DNA from: Clostridiales bacterium GWD2_32_19
GTDB taxonomy: Bacteria; Bacillota; Clostridia; Lachnospirales; UBA12420
Assembly: GCA_001795385.1 (NCBI GenBank)
Contig: MGOU01000025.1
Location: 1 to 61,075, forward strand
DNA: 61,075 nucleotides
Direction of reading: 5' to 3'
In this document: positions 43,549-53,103 of the stretch, piece after piece
How positions within the stretch are numbered: the stretch's first letter is position 1
Layout: the number at the start of each line of letters is the position of its first letter
Notes under the pieces: generated by a model
Told to the model about the DNA's origin: nothing
What the model saw: the letters and a program-made list of their open reading frames with translations, nothing else
The model's database searches: none
Made by a program: the position numbers and the translations under genes

Positions 43549-44940
43549 CTAAAATTCAGCATGCCCTACCGTCCTTGGAAATGGTATTACATCTCGTATG
43601 TTTGCCATTCCTGTTATATACATTACCATTCGTTCAAATCCCAGCCCAAAGCCTGCATGTCTTGCTGTCCCAAATCTTCTAAGGTCTAGGTACCACTCAT
43701 ATTCTTTTATGTTAAGATTCATATCAGCTATTCGTTTCTCTAGCTTTACTAAATCTTCTTCCCTTTGACTACCACCTATTATCTCACCTATTCCTGGTAC
43801 AAGTAAGTCCATCGCTGCTACTGTTTTATTGTCATCATTTAATTTCATGTAAAAAGCCTTTATATCCTTTGGATAATTTGTAACAAATAAAGGTTTCTTA
43901 AAATGCTCTTCCGTCAGGTATCTTTCATGTTCTGTTTGTAAGTCACATCCCCACTCTACTGGGTATTCAAATGTTTTTGTGGCCTTCTTTAATATTTCGA
44001 TTGCCTCTGTATATGTAACCATGCCAAAATCAGAATCTACAACATGATTCAATCGTTCTAGTAGTCCTTCATCTATAAATTTATTAAAGAATTCCATTTC
44101 TTCTGGTGCATTTAGAATTACATATTTTATTATATACTTCATCATGCTTTCCGCTAAAATCATATTATCCTTTAAATCAGCAAATGCTATTTCTGGCTCA
44201 ATCATCCAAAACTCTGCTGCATGTCTCGCTGTATTTGAATTTTCTGATCTAAATGTTGGACCAAAAGTATATACATTCTTAAATGCCATACAAAATGTTT
44301 CTACTTCTAGCTGTCCACTAACTGTAAGATTTGTAGACTTTGCAAAAAAGTCCTCTTTAAAATTAACACTTCCTTCTTCATCTCTTGGTAACTTGTCAAA
44401 ATCTAAAGTTGTGACCTTAAACATTTCACCTGCACCTTCAGCATCACTGCCTGTAATTATAGGCGCATGTACATACACAAAGCCTCTTTCTTGAAAAAAT
44501 TTGTGTATAGCAAAAGCCACTAATGATCTCACTCTAAATACAGCTGAGAACGCATTGGTTCTAGGTCTTAGGTGAGCTACAGTTCTTAAATACTCAAAGG
44601 TATGCCTTTTCTTTTGCAATGGGTAACTCTCGTCAGCTGCACCCTCTATACTTATTTTCTCTGCCTTTAGTTCTACCTTTTGCCCTGCTCCTTGCGACTC
44701 AACCAAGGTTCCATCCACTATTATTGCAGAACCCAGAGTTAGCTTTGATACATCTTCAAAGTTATTCATCGTATCATCGAAAACTATCTGAATATTCTCA
44801 AAAAAGGTCCCATCGTTCATTTCTATAAAACCAAAGTTCTTAGAAAGTCTTTTGGTTCTTATCCATCCTGCAATAGTAATTTTTTTATTTGTGTACTCTT
44901 CCGTATTTCTAAATATTTTTTTAACCTCTATGTGATTCAA
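43549..44940 (-). CDS. asnS: Asparaginyl-tRNA synthetase
   Basis: 463 residues. Charges tRNA-Asn. An OB-fold anticodon domain comes first ([20 protein letters not shown], ending near 115), then the class II core: [20 protein letters not shown] (motif 2), [20 protein letters not shown] and [16 protein letters not shown] (motif 3), ending [10 protein letters not shown]. The start is taken as TTG 44940 because AGGGGG is 7 nt from it; ATG 44946 lies too close to that site. A family palindrome lies just upstream (44967-45043), and no T-box is seen. Confidence 0.95.
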   Translation of the reverse strand: MNHIEVKKIFRNTEEYTNKKITIAGWIRTKRLSKNFGFIEMNDGTFFENIQIVFDDTMNNFEDVSKLTLGSAIIVDGTLVESQGAGQKVELKAEKISIEGAADESYPLQKKRHTFEYLRTVAHLRPRTNAFSAVFRVRSLVAFAIHKFFQERGFVYVHAPIITGSDAEGAGEMFKVTTLDFDKLPRDEEGSVNFKEDFFAKSTNLTVSGQLEVETFCMAFKNVYTFGPTFRSENSNTARHAAEFWMIEPEIAFADLKDNMILAESMMKYIIKYVILNAPEEMEFFNKFIDEGLLERLNHVVDSDFGMVTYTEAIEILKKATKTFEYPVEWGCDLQTEHERYLTEEHFKKPLFVTNYPKDIKAFYMKLNDDNKTVAAMDLLVPGIGEIIGGSQREEDLVKLEKRIADMNLNIKEYEWYLDLRRFGTARHAGFGLGFERMVMYITGMANIRDVIPFPRTVGHAEF

Positions 44941-44966
44941 AGTCATACCCCCTAAAGATTTAAATT

Positions 44967-45043
44967 AGAGGACATCGGGGACGGTTCTTAATGTCCTCTA
45001 ATTTAACATAATAGGACATTAAGAACCGTCCCCGATGTCCTCT
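44967..45043. repeat. Perfect 30-bp inverted repeat containing GGGGACGGTTCTTAATGTCC
   Basis: The arms 44967-44996 and 45014-45043 are exact reverse complements around a 17-nt AT-rich loop. The core sequence is a dispersed repeat seen in many Firmicutes genomes. It fills the gap between dut and asnS and may fold as a strong hairpin in the dut transcript. Confidence 0.9.
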
Positions 45044-45049
45044 TTAGTT

Positions 45050-45523
45050 CTACTCCGTGCTTCCAAATCCGCCTTTTCTTTCTCCGTTTGCTTCATCAAC
45101 ATCCACTTTTAAAAATTTCTGAAATACCGCCTGTGCTATTCTTTCACCTTTTTTTATGTTTATATCAACTGGAAAGAAATTATAAAAAGGTATTAATATT
45201 TCTCCATCATTACTTTCATTACCATAATAATCACATTCAAATACCCCTGTGCCAAGTGAAAATACCATTCCCCTCTTTATAGGATTACTTGATCTATTAT
45301 ATATATATGCTACCTCATCTTCCATAAAATATACCTTAACACCAGTCTTTAATATAGTTGGTTTTACTTCCTTCCCACTCATTACAAGCTTCCATAAAGA
45401 AGGTATCACCGCATCTTCTGCAGCTTCTATATCATATCCAACGCTATGTGCTGTTTGTCTTTTAGGTAGATTTATATTTTTATCTTCGTATCCTTTACAA
45501 ACTTCGAAACCACGATTCCTCAT
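45050..45523 (-). CDS. dut: dUTP diphosphatase, trimeric type
   Basis: 157 residues. Hydrolyses dUTP to dUMP and pyrophosphate, keeping uracil out of DNA. Motifs of trimeric dUTPases are visible: SVGYDIEAAEDA (motif 1), YIYNRSSNPIKRGMVF (motif 2), GTGVFECDYYGN (motif 3), IKKGERIAQAVFQKF (motif 4) and the C-terminal RKGGFGSTE (motif 5). GGGGGGAT precedes ATG 45523. It lies between two repeat elements. Confidence 0.93.
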   Translation of the reverse strand: MRNRGFEVCKGYEDKNINLPKRQTAHSVGYDIEAAEDAVIPSLWKLVMSGKEVKPTILKTGVKVYFMEDEVAYIYNRSSNPIKRGMVFSLGTGVFECDYYGNESNDGEILIPFYNFFPVDINIKKGERIAQAVFQKFLKVDVDEANGERKGGFGSTE

Positions 45524-45568
45524 AAGTTTTATCCCCCCACTATTTTATGTATTATTATATTTTTATAT

Positions 45569-45715
45569 GAATCTCCCCGCGGCAAGCCTACGGGGTATCA
45601 TGTTGTCATTGCGAGCGTTTTTTGCGAAGCAATCTCATCTTTCAAAAACAAGATTGCTTCGTCGAAAGAACCTCCTCGCAATGACAAGAACGCGGCAAGC
45701 CGACGGGGAATTAAA
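45569..45715. repeat. Nested palindromic GTCATTGCGAG repeat, copy 2
   Basis: 81-bp core 45605-45685, with CCCCGCGGCAAGCCTACGGGG on the left and CGCGGCAAGCCGACGGGG on the right. In the same orientation as copy 1. Confidence 0.85.
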
Positions 45716-45764
45716 CCCAAAGTGATTAAAAAATAATCTGGAAAATACAAATATTCCTTCAGCT

Positions 45765-46400
45765 TCACCCCTTATGTTTCAAAAAGTAATTATTATTCAC
45801 TTCACTCTCAATTGTTGTATATGATCCGTGTCCTGGATATACAATTGTTGAGAGTGGCAAGGTAATTAATTTTTCTTTTATATTTTTTACTAGTAAATCA
45901 TGATCTCCATATGGAAATATATCTGTTATTCCTATCGTGTCTTTAAAAAGTGTATCTCCTGTAAATACGATGTTCTCACTTTCTATATAGTAACATACAC
46001 TTCCAGGCGCATGTCCTGGAACATGTAATGCTTTTATGTCAATGTTCCCTAACTTTATTATATCGTATTCTTTTACTATTTGATCATTTATTGCCGAAAC
46101 CGAGCGTCCACTAAAAAATCCACCATTTAGCATTTCACTATCTAAAAATGGAACTGCTTCCTCATGACAAATCACTTTAGCTGTGTACTTATCTCTTATT
46201 TTATTTACTTCTGCTATATGATCATAATGACCATGAGTTATCAGGATATAGGTAGGCTTTAAATTATATTTTTCAAGAGTATCTACTATATATTCATAGT
46301 CATCCCCTGGATCTATTACTGCACATTCCTTTGTGTCCTCATCTGCAATTATATAACAATTCGTTCTTAGTTGCCCAACTTTTACATCAGTTAAAAACAT
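45765..46400 (-). CDS. MBL-fold hydrolase, glyoxalase II-like
   Basis: 211 residues. Metallo-beta-lactamase fold with the metal motif THGHYDHIAEV (near 55-65), further ligands in HVPGHAPGSVCYY and FTGDTLFKDTIGITD, and YPGHGSYTT near the end. Proteins of this size and motif set hydrolyse thioesters such as S-lactoylglutathione analogues, but the substrate is not known here. GAGGAG precedes ATG 46400. It is the last gene of the remA-to-fmt block, 4 nt after fmt. Confidence 0.9.
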   Translation of the reverse strand: MFLTDVKVGQLRTNCYIIADEDTKECAVIDPGDDYEYIVDTLEKYNLKPTYILITHGHYDHIAEVNKIRDKYTAKVICHEEAVPFLDSEMLNGGFFSGRSVSAINDQIVKEYDIIKLGNIDIKALHVPGHAPGSVCYYIESENIVFTGDTLFKDTIGITDIFPYGDHDLLVKNIKEKLITLPLSTIVYPGHGSYTTIESEVNNNYFLKHKG

Positions 46401-46404
46401 ATCT

Positions 46405-47346
46405 TCACTCCTCTATATCAAGTATTTCTCCAATTTCTATCTTATGCCCTCTCATATAGTCCACAACTTTCATCGTTTTTGAGTTCTGCATTTGTATTTT
46501 TGTAACCACTATACTTCCGTCACCCGTTTTCACTATAAAACCCCTATCATTTATTGCCACTATTTCTCCATTTTTATTTTTTTCATATATCTCAGTTGAT
46601 TTTTCCACTTCCAAAATTTTCATCATTTGTTCTTTATAATATGTATATGCACTAGGCCATGGTGTCAAACCTTTGATGAAGTTTATAATCTCGCCTGATT
46701 TTTTATGCCAATTAACAAACCCCATCGATTTATCAATGATTTTAGTATGTGTTGCCTCAAGTTCGTTTTGTTTTATTCTAGTTACTGTTCCTTCTTCGAG
46801 CTGTTTTAGCGTCTCAATCAGAAGATTAGCTCCAATAATGGCAAGCTTATCATGTAAGCTCCCTGTGGTATCATTCTCATCTATATCAACTTTGGTTGTT
46901 AATAGTATATCCCCAGTATCGAGTCCTTCATCCATATACATTGTAGTAACACCCGTATATTTATCACCATTTAATACTGCATGGTGTATTGGCGTTCCTC
47001 CTCTATACTTTGGTAATAGCGAAGGGTGAACATTTATACAACCGTATTTAGGCATGTTGATTATTTCAGGTGGAAGAACTTTCCCATAAGCTGCAACTAC
47101 TATAACATCTGGATTCATTAATTTCAGTGTATTTATAAATTGTATATCTCTCAAATTTTTAGGCTGTAATATATCCAAATCTCTTTCTATTGCTATATAT
47201 TTTACTGGTGTGAATTCTAGCTTATGCCCTCTACCTTGTGGCTTATCCTCTTTTGTAACCACTAGTTGGACAAGATGTCCTGCTGTAATTATCTTTTCTA
47301 GTATCGATACTGCATATAACGGTGTTCCCATAAAAACTACTTTCAT
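46405..47346 (-). CDS. fmt: Methionyl-tRNA formyltransferase
   Basis: 313 residues. Formylates Met on initiator tRNA using 10-formyltetrahydrofolate. VVFMGTPLYAVSILEKIITA at the N-terminus, INVHPSLLPKYRGGTPIHHA with the catalytic Asn and His, and TTMYMDEGLDTGDILLT are all present; the C-terminal OB domain begins near 205. GTGGAGG precedes ATG 47346, directly after def (1-nt gap), its usual partner. Confidence 0.97.
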   Translation of the reverse strand: MKVVFMGTPLYAVSILEKIITAGHLVQLVVTKEDKPQGRGHKLEFTPVKYIAIERDLDILQPKNLRDIQFINTLKLMNPDVIVVAAYGKVLPPEIINMPKYGCINVHPSLLPKYRGGTPIHHAVLNGDKYTGVTTMYMDEGLDTGDILLTTKVDIDENDTTGSLHDKLAIIGANLLIETLKQLEEGTVTRIKQNELEATHTKIIDKSMGFVNWHKKSGEIINFIKGLTPWPSAYTYYKEQMMKILEVEKSTEIYEKNKNGEIVAINDRGFIVKTGDGSIVVTKIQMQNSKTMKVVDYMRGHKIEIGEILDIEE

Positions 47347-47347
47347 A

Positions 47348-47806
47348 TTATTCCTCCACTCTTTCTAAATTGGACGCCTTATCTATAAATAAGATTCCTT
47401 CTAAATGATCTAACTCATGACATATGGCTTGTGCCATAAATTCCTCTGCTTCTAATAAAAACTCTTTTCCATGTCTATCTAACGCCTTAACTTTTATTTT
47501 ACAAGGTCTTATTACTTGCCCATAAATACATGGAACACTTAAGCAACCCTCTTTACAAACCTTTTCATCATATGATTCAATTAATACTGGATTGATAAGT
47601 TCTATTACTCCTTCTCCAATGTCTACAACCACTACTCTCTTCAGAACTCCGACTTGCGGTGCTGCAAGACCTACCCCATCATATTTATACATAGTTGCTG
47701 TCATATCGTCTAAGAGCTGCAATAACTTCTTATCTATTTTTGTCACTTCTTTTGAAATCTTTCTTAAAATTTCATCGCCTTCTATCCTTACCTTACGTAA
47801 AGCCAT
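47348..47806 (-). CDS. def: Peptide deformylase
   Basis: 152 residues. Removes the formyl group from nascent proteins. The three signature motifs are intact: [10 protein letters not shown] (near 44-53), EGCLSVP (near 90-96) and [17 protein letters not shown] (near 127-143), giving the metal ligands Cys, His and His. GGGAGTGTG precedes ATG 47806. Part of the operon after priA. Confidence 0.97.
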   Translation of the reverse strand: MALRKVRIEGDEILRKISKEVTKIDKKLLQLLDDMTATMYKYDGVGLAAPQVGVLKRVVVVDIGEGVIELINPVLIESYDEKVCKEGCLSVPCIYGQVIRPCKIKVKALDRHGKEFLLEAEEFMAQAICHELDHLEGILFIDKASNLERVEE

Positions 47807-47822
47807 ATTATCACACTCCCTT

Positions 47823-50048
47823 TCAATTTATGTCTATCTGTATTTTTACATCTTTAACTTTTTCTTTTTCATTAAACTTGTTAATCGAATATTTAACAAA
47901 GTTCTTTACCTTTTCTTCATCCGTTCCCTTAATTACTAATCTCCATCTATAATTATCATTTATTTTTTTAATAAAGTTAGGTGCAGGACCAAGAATTTTA
48001 TAGTTTCCTTTTATATTATAATATTCTAGATATTTTTTCAACCCATTTATGTAAATAATAATTTTTTTTTCATTTTCACCTATTAGTGTTATTATGCATA
48101 TATTTGAAAATGGTGGGTTTTCTAGCTGTTCACGCAACATTATTTCATTTTTGTAAAATTTCTCATAGTCATAATTTTTTATACACTCAAGTACATAATT
48201 TTTTTCTTCGTAGGTTTGTATGTAGACTGCTGAATCTTTTCCACTTCTACCAGCCCTCCCAGCTAATTGAGTAAAAAGCTGAAATGATCTCTCGTATGCT
48301 CTGAAATCCTGAATATTTAGACTCATATCTGCTGCAAGTATCACTACCATCGTTACATTCCTAAAATCATGCCCCTTCGCAATCATCTGGGTTCCTATCA
48401 ATATATCAGCTCTGCCTTCATTAAAATCAGTCAATATAGCATCGTGTGAATTCTTTTTTGATGTAGTATCAGCATCCATCCTAAGTATTCTTGCATTTTT
48501 AAACAGTCCTTGTATATCATCTTCTACCTTTTCAGTTCCGAGTCCAAAGAACTTTATATATTTAGAGTTACATTCGGGACACATATTTACATTTCTTATG
48601 GATTTACCACAGTGGTGACATGCTAGCGTATCTGTATCGTAATGATATACATATGGCATATCGCAATTATAACATTTCATTACATATCCGCACTTCCTAC
48701 ATGAAACAAAAGTTGAAAACCCTCTTCTGTTTATAAAAATAAGTATTTGCTCGCCTTTATTTAGTTTATCTTGTATCTGTTTATGTACTTCGTGGCTTAT
48801 TATCGTAGTATTACCGTTTTTTAGTTCTTCTTTCATATCAACTATATGTATCGTAGGATTGTCCGCTTCATTCACCCTTTTATTCAACCTTATTAGTTCT
48901 ATCTCTCCATTTTGAGCTCTATAATAGGTTTCTATTTTGGGTGTTGCTGAACCATATAGTAAAACTGCATTATTATTCTCGCATATGAATCTTGCAACTT
49001 CTTTTGCATCATATTTGGGCGTATTTTCAGATTTATAGGCACTATCATGTTCTTCATCTATAACGACTATACCTACATCATCAAATGGAGCAAATACTGC
49101 CGAACGAGGGCCCACCATTACGCTTACTTCCCTTTTCTTAATCCTATTCCACTGATTATACTTTTCAGTATCAGATAATTTGCTATGCATTACGACTACA
49201 CCGTCTCCAAAATGTTGTTTAAATCTCCGTACAATTTGAGGTGTAAGTGCTATTTCGGGCACCAGTACTATACCCTGCCTGCCTTGCTTTATTACTTCCT
49301 TGATTGCTTCTATGTACACCTCTGTTTTCCCACTACTTGTCACACCAAAGATGAGCATTTCTGAAAATACTTTAGCTTCTATCTTTTCTTTTATTTTTTC
49401 CACTGCAACTCTCTGCTCATTATTTAAAACAAAGTCTACTGTATTATTTTTTAAAACTTTATATATGTCTAGTTTTTTGTCTTGTCTAGAAACTTCAATT
49501 AGTTCATTTTTTATTAAAGTCTTTATTGGTGAATCAGTAATTTTCAAATCATTTTTCAAATCTGAAAGTTTAACTACTGAGTTTTCTTTTAAATAACTTA
49601 GAACCTGTATTTGAGCTTTATATTTTTCCTTACTCTCGTTTTTTATGATAAAACTATCTATCTCATCTTCTGATACTTTTATACCCAGATATTTATCCGT
49701 ATTACTCTCTGCCGTTACATTTTTTATTCCACCCGGCATTATTATATTGATAGCATCTACCATATTACACATATACTTTTCTTTAATAAAATCTGCAAGT
49801 TTTAAAGTTTTCAAATCAAATAAAGGGAAATCATCGATAACCTCAATGATTTCCTTTATTTGATAATCTATATTGACATGTTCTAATTTTTCAAGGATAT
49901 AACCATTCTCTGGTTTATTTTTTGCACCAAAAGGAACTAAAACCCTTTTACCTATTTCCACCTTGCATTCAAGCTCTGTTGGCACTTTGTAAGAAAAAGT
50001 TTTATTAAGTTTCGAATTTGAACGATTGATCAATATATTAACATACAT
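47823..50048 (-). CDS. priA: Primosomal protein N' (PriA helicase)
   Basis: 741 residues. DNA helicase that restarts stalled replication forks. The N-terminal 3'-DNA-binding domain is followed by Walker [12 protein letters not shown] near 230, the DEEH box [14 protein letters not shown] near 330, zinc-binding cysteines ([30 protein letters not shown]) at about 443-492, and helicase motifs [17 protein letters not shown] and QLAGRAGRS. The start is ATG 50048 with AGGTG 7 nt upstream; GTG 50057 has no site. It follows rpoZ, in the conserved remA-gmk-rpoZ-priA-def-fmt order. Confidence 0.97.
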   Translation of the reverse strand: MYVNILINRSNSKLNKTFSYKVPTELECKVEIGKRVLVPFGAKNKPENGYILEKLEHVNIDYQIKEIIEVIDDFPLFDLKTLKLADFIKEKYMCNMVDAINIIMPGGIKNVTAESNTDKYLGIKVSEDEIDSFIIKNESKEKYKAQIQVLSYLKENSVVKLSDLKNDLKITDSPIKTLIKNELIEVSRQDKKLDIYKVLKNNTVDFVLNNEQRVAVEKIKEKIEAKVFSEMLIFGVTSSGKTEVYIEAIKEVIKQGRQGIVLVPEIALTPQIVRRFKQHFGDGVVVMHSKLSDTEKYNQWNRIKKREVSVMVGPRSAVFAPFDDVGIVVIDEEHDSAYKSENTPKYDAKEVARFICENNNAVLLYGSATPKIETYYRAQNGEIELIRLNKRVNEADNPTIHIVDMKEELKNGNTTIISHEVHKQIQDKLNKGEQILIFINRRGFSTFVSCRKCGYVMKCYNCDMPYVYHYDTDTLACHHCGKSIRNVNMCPECNSKYIKFFGLGTEKVEDDIQGLFKNARILRMDADTTSKKNSHDAILTDFNEGRADILIGTQMIAKGHDFRNVTMVVILAADMSLNIQDFRAYERSFQLFTQLAGRAGRSGKDSAVYIQTYEEKNYVLECIKNYDYEKFYKNEIMLREQLENPPFSNICIITLIGENEKKIIIYINGLKKYLEYYNIKGNYKILGPAPNFIKKINDNYRWRLVIKGTDEEKVKNFVKYSINKFNEKEKVKDVKIQIDIN

Positions 50049-50071
50049 ATAAAACACCTAAATTCTATTTT

Positions 50072-50296
50072 CTATTCTGTAACAACTCTATTTACTACTA
50101 TCTTTTGTGCATATATCTCTTTTATAGCCTTTGAAACTGGCTTAACTATTTTATCAGTACTTGTGTCGTTTTCTAATATTATTTCCCTTGCCCTCTTTGA
50201 TATGGCTATAACAACAGAATATTTACTGTCAAACTTTTCTTCGCCAGTCGTTTCGTTTATTTTACTAAGAATATCCTCATATGATGGTCGTAACAT
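50072..50296 (-). CDS. rpoZ: DNA-directed RNA polymerase omega subunit
   Basis: 74 residues. Small subunit that stabilises the RNA polymerase beta' chain. The N-terminus MLRPSYEDILSKI, SKYSVVIAISKRAREI and KPVSKAIKEIYAQKI match omega. AAGGAGG precedes ATG 50296. It lies between gmk and priA, the usual position. Confidence 0.93.
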   Translation of the reverse strand: MLRPSYEDILSKINETTGEEKFDSKYSVVIAISKRAREIILENDTSTDKIVKPVSKAIKEIYAQKIVVNRVVTE

Positions 50297-50310
50297 TTTT
50301 TAGTCCTCCT

Positions 50311-50850
50311 TTATATTATTTCTTTAGATTTCAATTCTTTAACTACCTCTTCATATACCTCTTCTTTAGTTAACTTCGTTGTGTCTATTATAAAGTCATA
50401 TGTCTCACTTTCATATTTATATTCACTTTCTATTTTGAACCTCTTTTCTATTTCTTCTTGACTTTCGCCTCTTCTTTTCATACGCCTAAGTCTTTCTTCA
50501 TCATTTGCATATAAATAGATTGAAACTATCCTTTCGTCTTCAAAATCTTTTTTTATCCTTTCGAATCCAACTAAATCAATATCTATAATTAATTTACTTA
50601 AGTCTTTTATGTTTTCTCTTGGAGTTCCATAATAGTTTCCTTTTGTACAGGTCCACTCGTATATCTCTCCATTGTCAATTTTATTTTTAAACTCTTCTTC
50701 CGTTATAAAGTAATAATCTATTCCTTCTTTTTCATTAGGCCTTATAGGTCTGCTAGTACATGAAACAGATTCTACAAATCCATAATTTTCGACAAGACTA
50801 GTAATTATATAACTTTTACCCGTTCCAGATCTACCTAAAAAAAGTAACAC
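50311..50850 (-). CDS. gmk: Guanylate kinase, compact form
   Basis: 179 residues, about 25 fewer than the usual ~205. Phosphorylates GMP to GDP. P-loop GRSGTGKSY (near 6-14), GMP-binding SCTSRPIRPNEKEGIDYYFI, EWTCTKGNYYGT, LIIDIDLVGFERIKKDF and the lid ERLRRMKRRGESQEEIEKRF are present. The residues normally found between P-loop and GMP motif are fewer (LVENYGFVESV). The start is GTG 50850, 7 nt after GGAGGG. It lies between remA and rpoZ, the standard order. Confidence 0.9.
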   Translation of the reverse strand: MLLFLGRSGTGKSYIITSLVENYGFVESVSCTSRPIRPNEKEGIDYYFITEEEFKNKIDNGEIYEWTCTKGNYYGTPRENIKDLSKLIIDIDLVGFERIKKDFEDERIVSIYLYANDEERLRRMKRRGESQEEIEKRFKIESEYKYESETYDFIIDTTKLTKEEVYEEVVKELKSKEII

Positions 50851-50865
50851 GCCTCATCCCTCCAA

Positions 50866-51099
50866 TCATTCTAGTCTACTTGCTATAGTATCAACTTGAA
50901 CTGAAGAAAGTATAATGTGATCACTATCTGTAACAATTACCGCTCTTGTTTTTCTACCATATGTTGCATCTATTAACTTTCCACTTTCTTTTGCATCCTG
51001 AATTATTCTCTTTATTGGAGCCGATTCTGGACTTACTATCGTAATGATCCTTTTAGTATGTACTACATTCCCGAATCCTATATTAATAACACTCATCAT
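50866..51099 (-). CDS. remA: Extracellular matrix regulatory protein RemA (DUF370)
   Basis: 77 residues: [60 protein letters not shown], the complete DUF370 pattern. In B. subtilis RemA binds DNA upstream of biofilm matrix and osmoprotection genes as a ring. The start is ATG 51099, which has AAAGGAG 9 nt upstream; ATG 51105 is only 3 nt from that site. Conserved first gene of the gmk-rpoZ-priA block, divergent from rqcH. Confidence 0.95.
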   Translation of the reverse strand: MMSVINIGFGNVVHTKRIITIVSPESAPIKRIIQDAKESGKLIDATYGRKTRAVIVTDSDHIILSSVQVDTIASRLE

Positions 51100-51218
51100 T
51101 AGCATAATCTCCTTTACTAACTTTCTATTGCATTCCTCTCATTGATAATGTATAATATCGTTATACATTATATATTACCACTAATATATTAAATTGTAAA
51201 GTGAAAGGCGTGATTTTT

Positions 51219-52973
51219 TTGTCATTTGATGGTATAATTTTAAATAATTTAAAACATGAACTTGAATCAACTATTTTAGACGCTAGAATAGAAAAAATAT
51301 ATCAACCTGAGAAAGATGAATTAGCTGTATTCCTTAGAAGCAGTAATACAAATTTAAAACTACTACTTTCTTCAGATGCCAAATACCCTAGGATTCACTT
51401 ATCTGATTCAAACAAGACGAATCCGATGGCTGCTCCTCTATTTTGTATGATACTCAGAAAACATCTTACTGGGGGGCGAATAATAAAATTTAATCAACCC
51501 AACTTTGAAAGAATACTCGAAATATATATAGAAGTCATTGATGAATTTCGTGATTTAGTTATAAGAAAACTTATCATCGAAATCATGGGTAAACACAGTA
51601 ATATCATTTTAACCGACGAAAACAATCTTATTATTGATAGTATTAAACATATTTCAGAAAATATAAGTTCCGTTAGAACTATTTTGCCTCACATTACTTA
51701 TGTCTACCCTCCAAATCAAGGTAAAATAAATCCAATCCTTATAACCAAAGATAGCTTCCTTTCTGCATTTACTAAAACGATTTCAAATGAAACTATAGAG
51801 AAGTTTTTTTACACAACATTTACAGGCATAAGCCCTCTAATCGCAAATGAGATATGTATAGCTAGTAATATATCCAAAGATACTCCTATCACAACTCTTT
51901 CTACTCAAAACCTCGAAAACCTATACTCGACTTTTGAAAAAATAATCACACAAGTTTTAGGCAAGAATTTTGCGGGGTATATCATATACAACGATCAAAA
52001 GCAACCTATAGACTTTTATTCTCTCAGTCTTACTAGCATCGTGGAAAAAAACAAAGTTTATTTTAAGAGTCTGTCAGAAACACTCGACACATATTATCAC
52101 CAAAAAGATAATTCAGATAGGATTAAGCAAAAATACAGTGACATAAAGAAACTAATAGAAAATTACCTAGATCGTGCAAAAAAGAAAAAAGTTATCCTTC
52201 TAAAATCAATAGATGATACTAAAAACGCAGACGAATATAAACTTCAAGGTGACCTTATACTATCTTACATATATATGATAGAAAAAGGCTCAAAAGAAAT
52301 AGAAGTTGTAAACTTTTTTAGTGAACAGCAAGAAAAGATAAAAATAACTTTAGATAAAGACCTCTCACCATCTAAAAATGCCCAAAAGTTTTTTGCACGC
52401 TATAATAAAATGAAGAGGACCGAAATAGCAGCCGCCACCCAACTAAATGAGGTAAATAACGAGCTCTTATACCTCGAATCCCTCATGGCATCTCTCGACT
52501 CGGTTGAAAACGAACATGATATATCAGATATAAAACAAGAATTACGAGACCAAGGATATTTAAAACATTCAAAAGAAAAAGTTAAAAAAATCAAATCTGA
52601 ACCTTTACACTATATGTCAACTGATGGTTTTGATATTTATGTAGGCAAAAACAATTATCAAAACGACAACCTAACCATGAAATTTGCAAAACCAAATGAC
52701 CTATGGCTTCATACAAAAGATATACCCGGTTCTCATGTTATTATTCGTTCAGACAATAAACCTATACCAGATACTACAATATACGAGGCAGCGTTACTTG
52801 CTGCATACTACAGTAAATCAAAACAAGGAAGTAATGTACCTGTTGATTACACAGAAAAAAGAAATGTGAAAAAGCCCAATGGTGCTAAACCAGGCTTTGT
52901 GATATATTTAACCAATAAAACTATGTATGTAACTCCTGATGAAGATGATGTGGGTAAAATAAAGAAAAAATGA
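51219..52973 (+). CDS. rqcH: Ribosome quality control protein RqcH (NFACT, Rqc2 family)
   Basis: 584 residues. Binds obstructed 50S subunits and recruits tRNA-Ala to add C-terminal alanine tails that mark the nascent chain for degradation. NFACT-N (about 1-130: SFDGIILNNLKHELESTILD, DELAVFLRSSN, MAAPLFCMILRKHL), then a coiled coil (about 300-430) and the NFACT-R domain near the end (YMSTDGFDIYVGKNNYQND, NDLWLHTKDIPGSHVII, EKRNVKKPNGAKPGFVIY). The start is TTG 51219, the usual MxFDG start; AAAGG lies 10 nt upstream, with GTGs at 51201 and 51210 as alternatives. It has its own terminator. Confidence 0.95.
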   Translation: MSFDGIILNNLKHELESTILDARIEKIYQPEKDELAVFLRSSNTNLKLLLSSDAKYPRIHLSDSNKTNPMAAPLFCMILRKHLTGGRIIKFNQPNFERILEIYIEVIDEFRDLVIRKLIIEIMGKHSNIILTDENNLIIDSIKHISENISSVRTILPHITYVYPPNQGKINPILITKDSFLSAFTKTISNETIEKFFYTTFTGISPLIANEICIASNISKDTPITTLSTQNLENLYSTFEKIITQVLGKNFAGYIIYNDQKQPIDFYSLSLTSIVEKNKVYFKSLSETLDTYYHQKDNSDRIKQKYSDIKKLIENYLDRAKKKKVILLKSIDDTKNADEYKLQGDLILSYIYMIEKGSKEIEVVNFFSEQQEKIKITLDKDLSPSKNAQKFFARYNKMKRTEIAAATQLNEVNNELLYLESLMASLDSVENEHDISDIKQELRDQGYLKHSKEKVKKIKSEPLHYMSTDGFDIYVGKNNYQNDNLTMKFAKPNDLWLHTKDIPGSHVIIRSDNKPIPDTTIYEAALLAAYYSKSKQGSNVPVDYTEKRNVKKPNGAKPGFVIYLTNKTMYVTPDEDDVGKIKKK

Positions 52974-52994
52974 AAAATGGACTTTCTAGTAAAT

Positions 52995-53035
52995 AAAAAA
53001 TGAGATTACTTCTTGATGAAGCGTTCTCATTTTTT
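52995..53035 (+). terminator. Intrinsic terminator of rqcH
   Basis: AAAAAATGAGA paired with TCTCATTTTTT (11 bp), 19-nt loop, 22 nt after the stop; symmetrical. Confidence 0.8.
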
Positions 53036-53103
53036 GCATTAATTCATTGACAATATTTAACTAAAATTTTATACAATGTTACTTTTTTAATATCCTACAA
53101 ATA

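Noticed and set aside
43184-45049. T-box riboswitch before hisS or asnS
   Set aside because: Upstream gaps are too short or occupied by a repeat; no specifier loop, T-box sequence or terminator pair was visible.
45249-45725. 158-codon plus-strand frame
   Set aside because: Antisense to dut at its 5' end and repeat-derived at its 3' end; no ribosome binding site.
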